The translations under genes and the position numbers were made by a program. The notes beneath the pieces are model-generated. The model made no database searches. It saw only the letters and a list, made by a program, of their open reading frames with translations, and had not been told where the DNA came from. A stretch of DNA of 54,988 bases. Source: Legionella drancourtii LLAP12. Its GTDB lineage: Bacteria; Pseudomonadota; Gammaproteobacteria; Legionellales; Legionellaceae. How positions within the stretch are numbered: position 1 is the first letter of the stretch; each line of letters opens with the position of its first letter. Positions 36,976 through 44,785 of the stretch are shown here, piece by piece. The stretch spans positions 117,342 to 172,329 of the forward strand of contig NZ_JH413811.1 of assembly GCF_000162755.2 (NCBI RefSeq), read 5' to 3'.

Positions 36976-37351
36976 AATAAATTTTAAATAGCAAAAATAG
37001 CCCAATAAGTACTATTATAATACCCGAAATAGTAAATAATTCAGGTTTATCTGCCATTTTACTCCACATTCGATGAATAAATTCTGGACAGAATAATCTA
37101 ACTATACCGCTAATCAAGGCAAGCCAACCTATTATTGTTATGATCACGGGCCATGACATTACCCACACATTGTGACTGGCAACGATCATCAAACCGACAA
37201 TTAGCGTTATAAATGCGATTACAAATAATAATCCTGTCTGCTCCATAACGTTGCTCATTGCAGCTATTACGACATTACGTCTGACAATTAAAAACAACCC
37301 CATAATCACTAGATACCAACCCAGCACGCTGGCCAAAAATATCGTCACCAT
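36968..37351 (-). CDS. Four-helix membrane protein
   Basis: A 127-residue integral membrane protein. The frame is open from 37399, but TAGGAG lies 7 bp before the ATG at 37351 (MVTIFLASVLGWYLVIMG), which is therefore chosen. Hydrophobic segments are at about residues 2-24, 40-60, 65-90 and 102-127. The family is not recognised with certainty; it resembles the small 'integral membrane protein' genes of gammaproteobacteria. It is convergent with the exported-protein gene and overlaps its end. Confidence 0.7.
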   Translation of the reverse strand: MVTIFLASVLGWYLVIMGLFLIVRRNVVIAAMSNVMEQTGLLFVIAFITLIVGLMIVASHNVWVMSWPVIITIIGWLALISGIVRLFCPEFIHRMWSKMADKPELFTISGIIIVLIGLFLLFKIYFI

Positions 37352-37482
37352 GATAATGCTCCTAACAATCTCCCTATTTAAATTATAGTTCAATAGCACT
37401 TATTTACTGGACTATTAATTGGCAATTAGAGCAATAAACAACTAAACTTATAATGAAGAATTGTATCAAGAGGATCCCCAAA

Positions 37483-37677
37483 ATGAACGAGCAATATACT
37501 GCATCTGTGTACACTGGTAGCGAACAATTTGCAAAACAGGTTGGGAATGATCTTGATGAACTCTACACTTGGATGCTCATTCAAGGCAATATGCATTTTG
37601 GCGATGTTCACGGCGAAATCATCGATAATAAAACTAAAAAAACCATCAGGACTTTTCGTAAATGTGCGATTGAATAA
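37483..37677 (+). CDS. Small hypothetical protein
   Basis: A 64-residue soluble protein starting MNEQYTASVYTGSEQFAKQ. The ribosome-binding site AGAGGA lies 7 bp before this ATG and decides it over the in-frame ATG at 37453. It ends DNKTKKTIRTFRKCAIE. It looks like a compact folded domain without signal peptide. I do not recognise the family. Confidence 0.65.
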   Translation: MNEQYTASVYTGSEQFAKQVGNDLDELYTWMLIQGNMHFGDVHGEIIDNKTKKTIRTFRKCAIE

Positions 37678-37751
37678 TTTTCTGTTGACTAAACCCCGCA
37701 AGTACCTACAATAACAGCCCTTCAGCAAAATCCTATATGCTAAGGATAGTT

Positions 37752-38939
37752 ATGAGTAGTAAAACAAAGTCCTCGTTTAATCTTATTTGGTTATTAAGTT
37801 ATATTTCGATTGCTTCAATATCTGCAGCGATTATTACTCCCTCATTACCTAAAATCCAGGCTCAATATGCCTTAAACCCCGGGATGGTGGAATGGATAGT
37901 CTCTGCGTTTTTGATTGGGTACATGGGTGGCCAATTAATTTATGGACCGCTTGCTAATCGTTTTGGTCGCTTAAAAGCATTACGTATCGGATTAACCATT
38001 AACCTCTTAGGCATTGGCGTTTGCCTTAGCGCCTTGACATGGGAAACGTATGGACTTTTAATCGTCGGTCGTTTAATTACAGCCTTAGGCGCTGCTAGCG
38101 GGCTAGCCTGTACCTTCATGTTAATTAATGAATGGTTGCCTGAATCACAACGAAAAAGCGCTATGTCTTATTCAGTATTATCCTTTGCTCTGGGCATAGG
38201 TATTGCCGTGGTACTTGGTGGCTTAATTACCGATTATTGGCATTGGCAAGGTTGCTTTTGGTTTTTACTGGTTCATGGAATCATCATGCTCATTGGCACC
38301 TGTGTATTTAGTGAAACCTTAGTTACTCCTAAACCAATTCATGCCTTAACCATCATAAAAGATTATTCAGCAGCGCTTTCTTCATCAAAACTGGTTATCT
38401 TTTCATTGATTGTAGGCACCTGCTCAGCAATCTCTTATTGTTTCTCAGCAGCTGGACCACAAATTGCAGAAGAACTATTAAAGCTGTCTGCTGCTGAATA
38501 TGGTTATTGGAATAGTCTTAATATTGTGGGCATGCTGTTCGGTGGTGTGTTGGTCAAACAATTACTCTCGCGTTTATCAGCAAATCAAGTAATTGCCATT
38601 GGTTTTTTGGGCGTTGCCTTGGGCGTTATTAATTTATTTTTTATGTGGATAATAGGTAGTCAATCTGCATTATGGTTTTTCCTGATTACCGCCAGTTTAT
38701 ATTTGTTTAATGGCTTGATGTTTTCTAGTGGCTCATTAGTTGCCTCTAATGCACTTACAGACAAAGCAAGCGCTGCGGCCATGATGAGTTTTATTAATAT
38801 GTGCTTTGCAACACTTGCAGTGATTTTAATGGGCTACTTAGCGATTAACCCCTTATTAAGTTTTATTCTTATCCTAAGTCTTGTTTGGGTCTTGGTTGTG
38901 ATACTCTTACTTATAGAAAATTACCGCGGTGCAAATTAA
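37752..38939 (+). CDS. MFS drug-efflux-type transporter (Bcr/CflA-like)
   Basis: A 395-residue inner-membrane transporter with 12 predicted helices. The first helix pair carries the drug:H+ antiporter pattern IITPSLPKIQ and the loop 2-3 motif GPLANRFGRLKALRIG (MFS motif A). Motif C-like GIGIAVVLGGLITDYWHWQG is in helix 5. TAAGGATAG lies 5 bp before the ATG at 37752, so this start is preferred to the ATG at 37737. The substrate is unknown; Bcr/CflA members export bicyclomycin, chloramphenicol or metabolites. Confidence 0.85.
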   Translation: MSSKTKSSFNLIWLLSYISIASISAAIITPSLPKIQAQYALNPGMVEWIVSAFLIGYMGGQLIYGPLANRFGRLKALRIGLTINLLGIGVCLSALTWETYGLLIVGRLITALGAASGLACTFMLINEWLPESQRKSAMSYSVLSFALGIGIAVVLGGLITDYWHWQGCFWFLLVHGIIMLIGTCVFSETLVTPKPIHALTIIKDYSAALSSSKLVIFSLIVGTCSAISYCFSAAGPQIAEELLKLSAAEYGYWNSLNIVGMLFGGVLVKQLLSRLSANQVIAIGFLGVALGVINLFFMWIIGSQSALWFFLITASLYLFNGLMFSSGSLVASNALTDKASAAAMMSFINMCFATLAVILMGYLAINPLLSFILILSLVWVLVVILLLIENYRGAN

Positions 38940-39036
38940 ACCAGCATCTGTTAACACCACCAAGTTGATCAAAATAAAAGCAAAAAAAGGCTATACTTAA
39001 TTTGTAGGGAAAAAAGTACAAACAAAGGAGAATGTA

Positions 39037-39276
39037 ATGAATACAGATTCTATGTACCTTTCCAAATGCTTGCGTACTGTACTTATGGTAGGAGTTTTAG
39101 GCTTTATGGCAAGCTATACAACTATTGCCAGTGCCGCCCAAGGTTGCGGCCATGGATTTCATCGCAATATCTATGGGCGCTGCGTATTTAATCATCCTGG
39201 CCCACGTGCAACTCCAGCTCCTTATCATCGCGGCTGTTGGAGAAATGCTTGGGGACAATTACGTTGCTATAGATAA
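39037..39276 (+). CDS. Small secreted GCG_CRPN-type protein
   Basis: A 79-residue secreted peptide with a strong ribosome-binding site (AAAGGAGAA). Residues 1-33 are a signal sequence ending IASAA. The mature part is GCGHGFHRNIYGRCVFN, then a Pro/Ala linker and RGCWRNAWGQLRCYR. The GCG...HR...GRCV pattern matches the 'GCG_CRPN prefix' family of small cysteine-containing secreted proteins, whose role is unknown. Four cysteines could form two disulfides. A rho-independent terminator follows directly. Confidence 0.8.
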   Translation: MNTDSMYLSKCLRTVLMVGVLGFMASYTTIASAAQGCGHGFHRNIYGRCVFNHPGPRATPAPYHRGCWRNAWGQLRCYR

Positions 39277-39285
39277 TCAAAAAAT

Positions 39286-39325
39286 ACAGCGTGGGCAGCT
39301 CAGCGTTAACCCACGCTGTTTTATT
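39286..39325 (+). terminator. Rho-independent terminator of the GCG_CRPN gene
   Basis: ACAGCGTGGG (39286-39295) and CCCACGCTGT (39310-39319) form a perfect 10-bp stem followed by TTTATT. Confidence 0.9.
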
Positions 39326-39483
39326 CGAGCCTTACTCTAAGCTTTTCTTATCAAAATACCAACAGCTAAAATAACTCTGCCCCAAGCAATCGATTAAAAG
39401 CACACTTAAATTTGCCTATTTTATACCCACATGATGCTATTTAAGCCCGCTTTTCTTTAAAAAAGCACATTATACTTACAAAT

Positions 39484-39684
39484 TTGTATAAAAAAGAAAA
39501 ACAAGCCCTTCAAAATTTACATAAAGAAGCATCATTGAACGCCGATGGAATATCAAAAAAAGAAACACCCTCTGAATCTCAAGAAAATGACGATTATTTT
39601 GCTTATTCAAGTGATGATGAATCCTCCTTTGATGAAGGTAGTGAAGAAGAATATAGCGACGAAGAAAATCAATTTAGACCATAG
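39484..39684 (+). CDS. Short acidic ORF, possible gene remnant
   Basis: An open frame of 66 residues that starts only at a TTG and has no visible ribosome-binding site. It encodes a Lys-rich start (KKEKQALQNLHKEASLN) and a very acidic end (SSDDESSFDEGSEEEYSDEE). Acidic low-complexity tails of this kind occur at the C-terminus of some Legionella effectors, so this may be the tail of a decayed gene rather than an active gene. Confidence 0.3.
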   Translation: MYKKEKQALQNLHKEASLNADGISKKETPSESQENDDYFAYSSDDESSFDEGSEEEYSDEENQFRP

Positions 39685-40117
39685 TATGGACCCGACCACT
39701 TTAAAAAAGCTTCTAATCGAACCAGAATGAAGTTGCATCTCATGATTGTAAAAGAGATAAGCATTGCATGTTTGATACGTTATACAAGTAGATCCCCAAA
39801 CTGCTCACAGAGATATCCACAGAAATTGTGGATATCTAATTGATGCCAAAAATAATGCGTTCTATGCAAACCCAAGCACAGCAAGGACTATTTAAAATAA
39901 GTTAGGTAAGTAAATTAAAATACAAGATATTATTGAATAATTTATCCACAGGCGGGAATAAATTGATGAGGGTATTTACAGACTCATGGTACCAAAAAAA
40001 GAATAAGAAAGCAGCCTTATTTTAAATTATTTTTCTGCTTTTTCTTGAAAAGATAATAAGCTGTGCTTATGATTTCATTAGCGGCACAATGGTTTTTAAC
40101 CCATCATTTAATGCCGA
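39685..40117. other. Gene-free region with DnaA-box-like sites
   Basis: About 430 bp without a credible gene. It holds GATATCCACA / TGTGGATATC (39812-39821 and 39827-39836), a perfect palindromic pair of sites one base from the DnaA box, and one perfect TTATCCACA at 39942-39950. AT-rich sequence surrounds them. The 3' end of the che operon lies at its right edge. A role in DnaA titration or local regulation is possible but unproven. Confidence 0.4.
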
Positions 40118-41404
40118 TCAGCGATGTGATTGGCATTGCTCTAGAAAATAAATGGCCACGGAGTCTTGGGCATCATGAGCAATAACCTCTTTAAAAAGAC
40201 GGGTTGCTTCTTGAAAGCGTTTTTCTTCATAATGGTTTAAAGCCTGGGTAAAAAGCGGAAGAGTATCCTTTTTCAATTGTATTTCGCGAGCATTGTCATG
40301 ATTAAAAACTTCATAAACGTTAATCGGTAAATTCTTACCTTTCACAGAAGTTAAACCTAAAGAGCGTAAATAATAGTTATCTATGTATTTTAATTGTTGG
40401 TATGTTTGCCCGCTAATTAGGAGTTCAATATTAAAGTTTCGGGTTAATGATTCTACTCTGGAAGCAATATTGACCGCATCGCTAATCACACTGCAATCCA
40501 TGCGCGACTCAAAACCAACCGTACCGACAATTAATGACCCGGTATTAATGCCAATGCCTACATTAATTGGCAGTAAATTATTACGTGCACGAATATCATT
40601 AAATACATTGAGCGCATCAAGCATACCTAATGCTGCAGATACAGCATTATCCGCATCATCAAATAAGGCCATCAGTGCATCACCAATGTATTTATCAATA
40701 AAACCACCATTTTTAACAATCACTGGATCCAAATAACTCATCAAGCTATTTACCAGGTTAAAAATTTCAACCGAAGACAACTGTTCTGCCAGAGTAGTAA
40801 ATGATTTAATGTCTAAAAATAAAACCGTCATAACTTTTTCAACACAATCCCCCAGTTTTATAGCTGCTATATTTTTTCGATTAAGCATTTTTAGGAAATT
40901 TTGGGGCACAAAGCGTGCTACTGCAGCGGAATTTTGCTGAATTTCCACAAGCTTATTAACAAGTTCATCATTTAATGCCCGTACTTTTTTCTCAGCAATC
41001 TGCAGCTCCTGAAAATAAGAACTGGTACGAATCATATAGCAAACCCGATAACCAATTAAATCAACATTAATAGGCTTCGTCGTAAAATCAGTAGCACCAG
41101 CCATAAATGCTTGATTAATCGATTCATAGTCTTCCAATCCAGTAACCATCATGATAGGGGTGTACTGATAATCAGGTAATTTGCGTATCTCACGGCATAC
41201 TTCAAAACCATTTATGCCTGGCATCTCTACATCCAGCAAAATAACATCTGGCCTTTTTGTATTCAGTAATGCTAATGCGGTTTCACCATCTTCAGCTTGA
41301 ATGACTTCAAAACCAGATTTGATTAGGGCATCACTAGTGAGTAAACGCATTGTGGCGCTGTCATCAACTATCAAAACTAAAAAACTTTCTTTTCCCATAA
41401 ACAT
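40118..41404 (-). CDS. Response regulator with class III adenylate cyclase output
   Basis: A 428-residue output protein of the che operon. An N-terminal receiver (residues 8-125) has Asp14-Asp15, phospho-acceptor Asp58, Thr88 and Lys110. A helical linker (135-185) leads to a class III cyclase domain (190-340) with metal-binding Asp198 and Asp242, adenine-selecting Lys238 and Asp309, and transition-state Asn312 and Arg316, so all catalytic positions are kept and ATP specificity is predicted. A C-terminal TPR-like extension (375-425) follows. Phosphorylation by CheA would control cAMP production. Its start overlaps the cheB stop (TAATG); an alternative ATG is two codons further in. In the Wsp system the equivalent position is held by the GGDEF regulator WspR. 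Confidence 0.9.
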   Translation of the reverse strand: MFMGKESFLVLIVDDSATMRLLTSDALIKSGFEVIQAEDGETALALLNTKRPDVILLDVEMPGINGFEVCREIRKLPDYQYTPIMMVTGLEDYESINQAFMAGATDFTTKPINVDLIGYRVCYMIRTSSYFQELQIAEKKVRALNDELVNKLVEIQQNSAAVARFVPQNFLKMLNRKNIAAIKLGDCVEKVMTVLFLDIKSFTTLAEQLSSVEIFNLVNSLMSYLDPVIVKNGGFIDKYIGDALMALFDDADNAVSAALGMLDALNVFNDIRARNNLLPINVGIGINTGSLIVGTVGFESRMDCSVISDAVNIASRVESLTRNFNIELLISGQTYQQLKYIDNYYLRSLGLTSVKGKNLPINVYEVFNHDNAREIQLKKDTLPLFTQALNHYEEKRFQEATRLFKEVIAHDAQDSVAIYFLEQCQSHR

Positions 41405-42462
41405 TACTCAACTTTAGTGATGCAAATATTCGTTAAATAATTTGCAATATGTTCCAAATCAATCACCAGATCTACCGCATTCAACGATTGTGCAACAGCC
41501 CCCATACCAAAAACAACAGCACTTTGAGGATCTTGAATTAACGTATGCCCATGCGCTTTTTTTAATTCTAATAGGCCCACGGCCCCATCATCACTCATAC
41601 CGGTTAAAAGCATACCTATAGCCTTAGGACCTGAAACTAGAGCTACAGACTGCAGCAACGTTGTGATCGAAGGACAAAAACCAGAAACAGGATCGCCATC
41701 GATTAATTTACATGTTAATTGATCATGCACACGCTCAATCAGCAGATCTTTTTGCTCTGGGGCAATATAGACGGTTCCTTTGTGTAATACGTCCTGATTA
41801 ACTACATTTTTCACTTTAAGGGGAATATTTTTTGCAAGCCACTGTGAAAATCCACCAATAAAACCATTGCTCATATGCTGAACAATCACAATAGGCACAG
41901 GAAAATCAGCTGGCAATTGAGATAAAATGGTTTTTAATGCCATAGGCCCCCCAACTGAAGCACCAATTGCAATAATTTCATACGCAGAGGTCATTTTTTG
42001 GAGTTCCGCCTGTTTGTGTTCTCTTGCATAAGTAAGTGCGGTTTTTAATGGTTTTTTAGCGACGCAAATTTCTGAAAGACTACGGATGGTATCAACAATG
42101 TAATTACTGCGCTCCTTAAATGAGGGTGAAAATGCATTAACGGGTTTAGCCAATGCAGCTAATGCTCCAGCTTCAAAAATATGAAAGGTGGCATGAATTG
42201 ACTCATCATTCACCATAGAGCTAATCACAATAATTGGCGTGGGATTTTGTGACATAATAATACGTGTTGCTTCAAGTCCATCCATAATCGGCATTTGAAT
42301 GTCCATCGTAATCAAATCGGGCTTTAATTTCGCGGTTAACTCAACTGCTTCTTTGCCATTTTTAGCAACACCAATCACTATCATGTCTTTTGCAGACTCA
42401 ATAATGTATTGAATTAATGCAACTTCCGTGGGTGAATCATCAGCAATTAAAATTCTTATCAT
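41404..42462 (-). CDS. cheB: CheB protein-glutamate methylesterase
   Basis: A 352-residue receiver-methylesterase that resets the methylation state of the chemoreceptor. The receiver has Asp8-Asp9 and phospho-acceptor Asp54 (ITMDIQMPIMDG). The C-terminal CheB domain (from about 160) has the catalytic serine in IGASVGGP (Ser169), His196 in IVQHMSNGF and the catalytic Asp in LLTGMSDDGAVGL. It follows cheA after 27 bp and is coupled to the cyclase gene by a TAATG overlap. All catalytic residues are present. Confidence 0.93.
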   Translation of the reverse strand: MIRILIADDSPTEVALIQYIIESAKDMIVIGVAKNGKEAVELTAKLKPDLITMDIQMPIMDGLEATRIIMSQNPTPIIVISSMVNDESIHATFHIFEAGALAALAKPVNAFSPSFKERSNYIVDTIRSLSEICVAKKPLKTALTYAREHKQAELQKMTSAYEIIAIGASVGGPMALKTILSQLPADFPVPIVIVQHMSNGFIGGFSQWLAKNIPLKVKNVVNQDVLHKGTVYIAPEQKDLLIERVHDQLTCKLIDGDPVSGFCPSITTLLQSVALVSGPKAIGMLLTGMSDDGAVGLLELKKAHGHTLIQDPQSAVVFGMGAVAQSLNAVDLVIDLEHIANYLTNICITKVE

Positions 42463-42489
42463 AGCAATAGTTCACATGTATTTGAAAAG

Positions 42490-44274
42490 TTAAGATAACA
42501 ACGCTTTTTTAATTACTTCAGAAGAATTTAGTACAAAATTAATTTGATTGCTGCCTGTCAGAGTAGCACCAATGACAAAGGGCATATTGGTTAATGGCTC
42601 TTGCAATGGCTTAAGCACGACTTCTCTTTCGCCAATAATTTCATCGACAAGTAAAGCAACACGCTCCCAATTTTTCTTAACAATAACCACAGACAGATAC
42701 TCTTTTGAACTCTGTATATTTTCATCAAGATGCAATATCCTGGCCAAAGAGCTGAACAAAATCGGCTGTTGCTTAATAAGAACAGTAGGGCTTCCTTCTA
42801 CCTCCACAATATCGCTTCTTTTTAGTAAAAAAACACTTTCTACAGAGCTGGTAAGAATCACAAATACTTGCTTATTGCATGAAACAATCAAGCCACGTTC
42901 AGTTGCCAAAGTAATAGGAACGCGCAAGAAAAAATGTGTGCCTGTGCCGGGCTGGCTGGCTACACTAACCAGCCCTTTCAACTGAGTCAGGTTAGAGCGT
43001 ACAATATCCAGGCCTACACCACGTCCAGAAATACCTGTTACCACCTTACGGGTGGAAAAACCTGGGCGAAAAATAATATCTAAAATGTCCGCCGGACTCA
43101 TCATATCAAGCTCGGCTTGCGTGATAATATTTTTTTCCAAAGCACTACGAGCTAAATTATCTGGGTTAATCCCCGCGCCATCATCAGAGATTTCGAAGAT
43201 AATTTGATGATCTTCCTGACGCACTTCAAGGCAAATATTCCCTTGCAACGATTTACCCGCTGCCTGACGCTGTTCCGCATCTTCGATGCCATGATCAATT
43301 GCATTACGCAAAAGATGTACAATGGGATCTTTTAATCCTTCCAAGATCATCTTATCAATTTTTACATCATTGTTTTTAATATCAAAATTAATTGGTTTTT
43401 GTAGTTCATTAGCTAAATCACGCACCAGCCGCGGCAAGTAGCGCAACTGGCTGCCTACTGAAATCAAACGTAGAGTACGAATTTCATCCTGCAACGCATT
43501 AAATAAAACAGATAATTCATTCACTGGCATACGCAACCCTCGTTGTAATCGATGGGTGGCATTACTGATTTCAGAAAGCTCTAAAAGGTAGGGAGAAAAC
43601 AATGCGGCTAAACGCTCTTCTTCACCCTCAAAACAACTTCTTAAACTTAATATGTTTTTTTTCCATGCTTTAATAAAGTTATCGATTTTGAAATTTATTT
43701 TATTAAGATTCGCATAATGTTCCTCAATGGCAATTTTAACGCCCTGGATTTCTTCCATATCCGCGGAAATACGATCCAAATTTTGCAAGGGTACGCGGAT
43801 GGATTCGTACTCATTCACTTTGCCTTTCGTTACAACCGCATCAGGCTCAAGGAGTTGTTCAACGAGCGGTTTTACGTGACCAGGAGCTTCTTGTTCAGAA
43901 AACTCTGTATATTGCCGCAGCTGCAGCAAATGATTTTGTAGATCAAAAGATAAAGGTACTTCCTCACTATAACATTGCATTGCTTCATTCATGTAATCAA
44001 TTGATTGCAGACAAAGATTAATTACTCCAGGAGAAATTCTAATGCTTTTTTGCTGAACTGCCGTAAATAAAGTTTCCAGATGATGTGCGATTTCACCAAC
44101 GTTAATCGCACCTACTCCACGCGCAGAACCTTTAATATTATGTGCTGCGCGAAAAAGCTCATCTAAGAGTGCTACAAATCCCTGCTCCGAGATGCCTCCT
44201 TTTTCAAGCTGCAACAAACCATCAGTAATTTTGATTAGATTATCCTGAAGTTCTACTTTAAAGGTTGCAATAAT
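42490..44274 (-). CDS. cheA: CheA histidine kinase, main part after the frameshift
   Basis: This frame continues CheA after a -1 shift at 44274. It has no start of its own; the first possible initiator is a TTG at 44217, inside the second Hpt domain. Order of domains: Hpt2 (IIATFKVELQDNL to HHLETLF, phospho-histidine in FRAAHNIKGSARG), a helical linker and dimerisation region, HATPase (N box LLRNAIDHGIED, G1 DDGAGIN, G2 GISGRGVGLDIV), and a C-terminal CheW-like regulatory domain with LVDEIIGEREVVLKPL. There is no fused receiver. Joined with the upstream frame, the chain would be about 762 residues, with the active histidine at about 213. All kinase motifs are intact, which argues against a long-dead gene. 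Confidence 0.85.
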   Translation of the reverse strand: MIATFKVELQDNLIKITDGLLQLEKGGISEQGFVALLDELFRAAHNIKGSARGVGAINVGEIAHHLETLFTAVQQKSIRISPGVINLCLQSIDYMNEAMQCYSEEVPLSFDLQNHLLQLRQYTEFSEQEAPGHVKPLVEQLLEPDAVVTKGKVNEYESIRVPLQNLDRISADMEEIQGVKIAIEEHYANLNKINFKIDNFIKAWKKNILSLRSCFEGEEERLAALFSPYLLELSEISNATHRLQRGLRMPVNELSVLFNALQDEIRTLRLISVGSQLRYLPRLVRDLANELQKPINFDIKNNDVKIDKMILEGLKDPIVHLLRNAIDHGIEDAEQRQAAGKSLQGNICLEVRQEDHQIIFEISDDGAGINPDNLARSALEKNIITQAELDMMSPADILDIIFRPGFSTRKVVTGISGRGVGLDIVRSNLTQLKGLVSVASQPGTGTHFFLRVPITLATERGLIVSCNKQVFVILTSSVESVFLLKRSDIVEVEGSPTVLIKQQPILFSSLARILHLDENIQSSKEYLSVVIVKKNWERVALLVDEIIGEREVVLKPLQEPLTNMPFVIGATLTGSNQINFVLNSSEVIKKALLS

Positions 44275-44777
44275 TTTTTTAAAAACTCCCGTTCAGAAGC
44301 ATTAGAGGACGGTGTAGCTAATGGAAGAGAAGGCCCTTCGGGAACAGATGGTTCTGGTATAACTGAAGCCTCCTCCTCTTTTTCGCTCAAATGTGCTTGT
44401 TGCTGCAATTGATGCAGTAATTCACGGACATTAGCAGAACATGATTTTTTTTCGATGAACTCTTGCATGAGCTCACGCATACCATCCACTGAGCGAAAGA
44501 CTAAATCAATGCGCTCAGCGGTTACCTCATGCTCTGACGCAAATAATTTTTCAATAGACTCAGCCATCTTCGCAAGATCATTAATCCCAACTGAAAGCGC
44601 CGCAACTTTAATATTACGGCCAGAGCGAGAAATTTCAGAAATGATGGGCTTTAAATTATTGTCTGAGGCACCTGGCTTAATTTTTTGTAAATTATCCGTG
44701 ATCACCGAAAGTAGAGATTCCAACTCGGTATTAAATGTTGCAATTAACTGTTTTAGCAAGGGCTCATCTGGAATCAT
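44253..44777 (-). CDS. cheA: CheA N-terminal part: degenerate Hpt domain, stops at the frameshift
   Basis: A 174-residue frame with a strong ribosome-binding site (AGGGGGT). It begins MIPDEPLLKQLIATFNTELE and is a diverged duplicate of the Hpt domain found in the next frame: LIATFNTELE matches IIATFKVELQ, and ISRSGRNIKVAALSVG matches FRAAHNIKGSARGVG without gaps. The phospho-histidine is replaced by Arg54, so this copy cannot accept phosphate. A Pro/Ser/Glu-rich linker (130-163) follows. The zero frame stops 7 codons past the A-run, which gives a free 174-residue product if no shift occurs. It starts 8 bp after the mcp stop. Confidence 0.8.
   Translation of the reverse strand: MIPDEPLLKQLIATFNTELESLLSVITDNLQKIKPGASDNNLKPIISEISRSGRNIKVAALSVGINDLAKMAESIEKLFASEHEVTAERIDLVFRSVDGMRELMQEFIEKKSCSANVRELLHQLQQQAHLSEKEEEASVIPEPSVPEGPSLPLATPSSNASEREFLKKLLQPLK
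44274..44290 (-). promoter_or_regulatory. Candidate -1 frameshift site in cheA
   Basis: On the minus strand the sequence is GGGAG TTTTT A AAA AAA TTA. The seven A (44280-44274) lie in the zero frame exactly as the slippery heptamer A AAA AAA, and a -1 slip leads into the complete CheA frame (ATT ATT GCA ACC). A shine-dalgarno-like GGGAG lies 5 bp upstream, which is closer than the roughly 10 bp of the E. coli dnaX stimulator. Alternatives are RNA-polymerase slippage on the A-run, a real one-base deletion, or a homopolymer sequencing error. Confidence 0.55.
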
Positions 44778-44785
44778 AGCACCCC

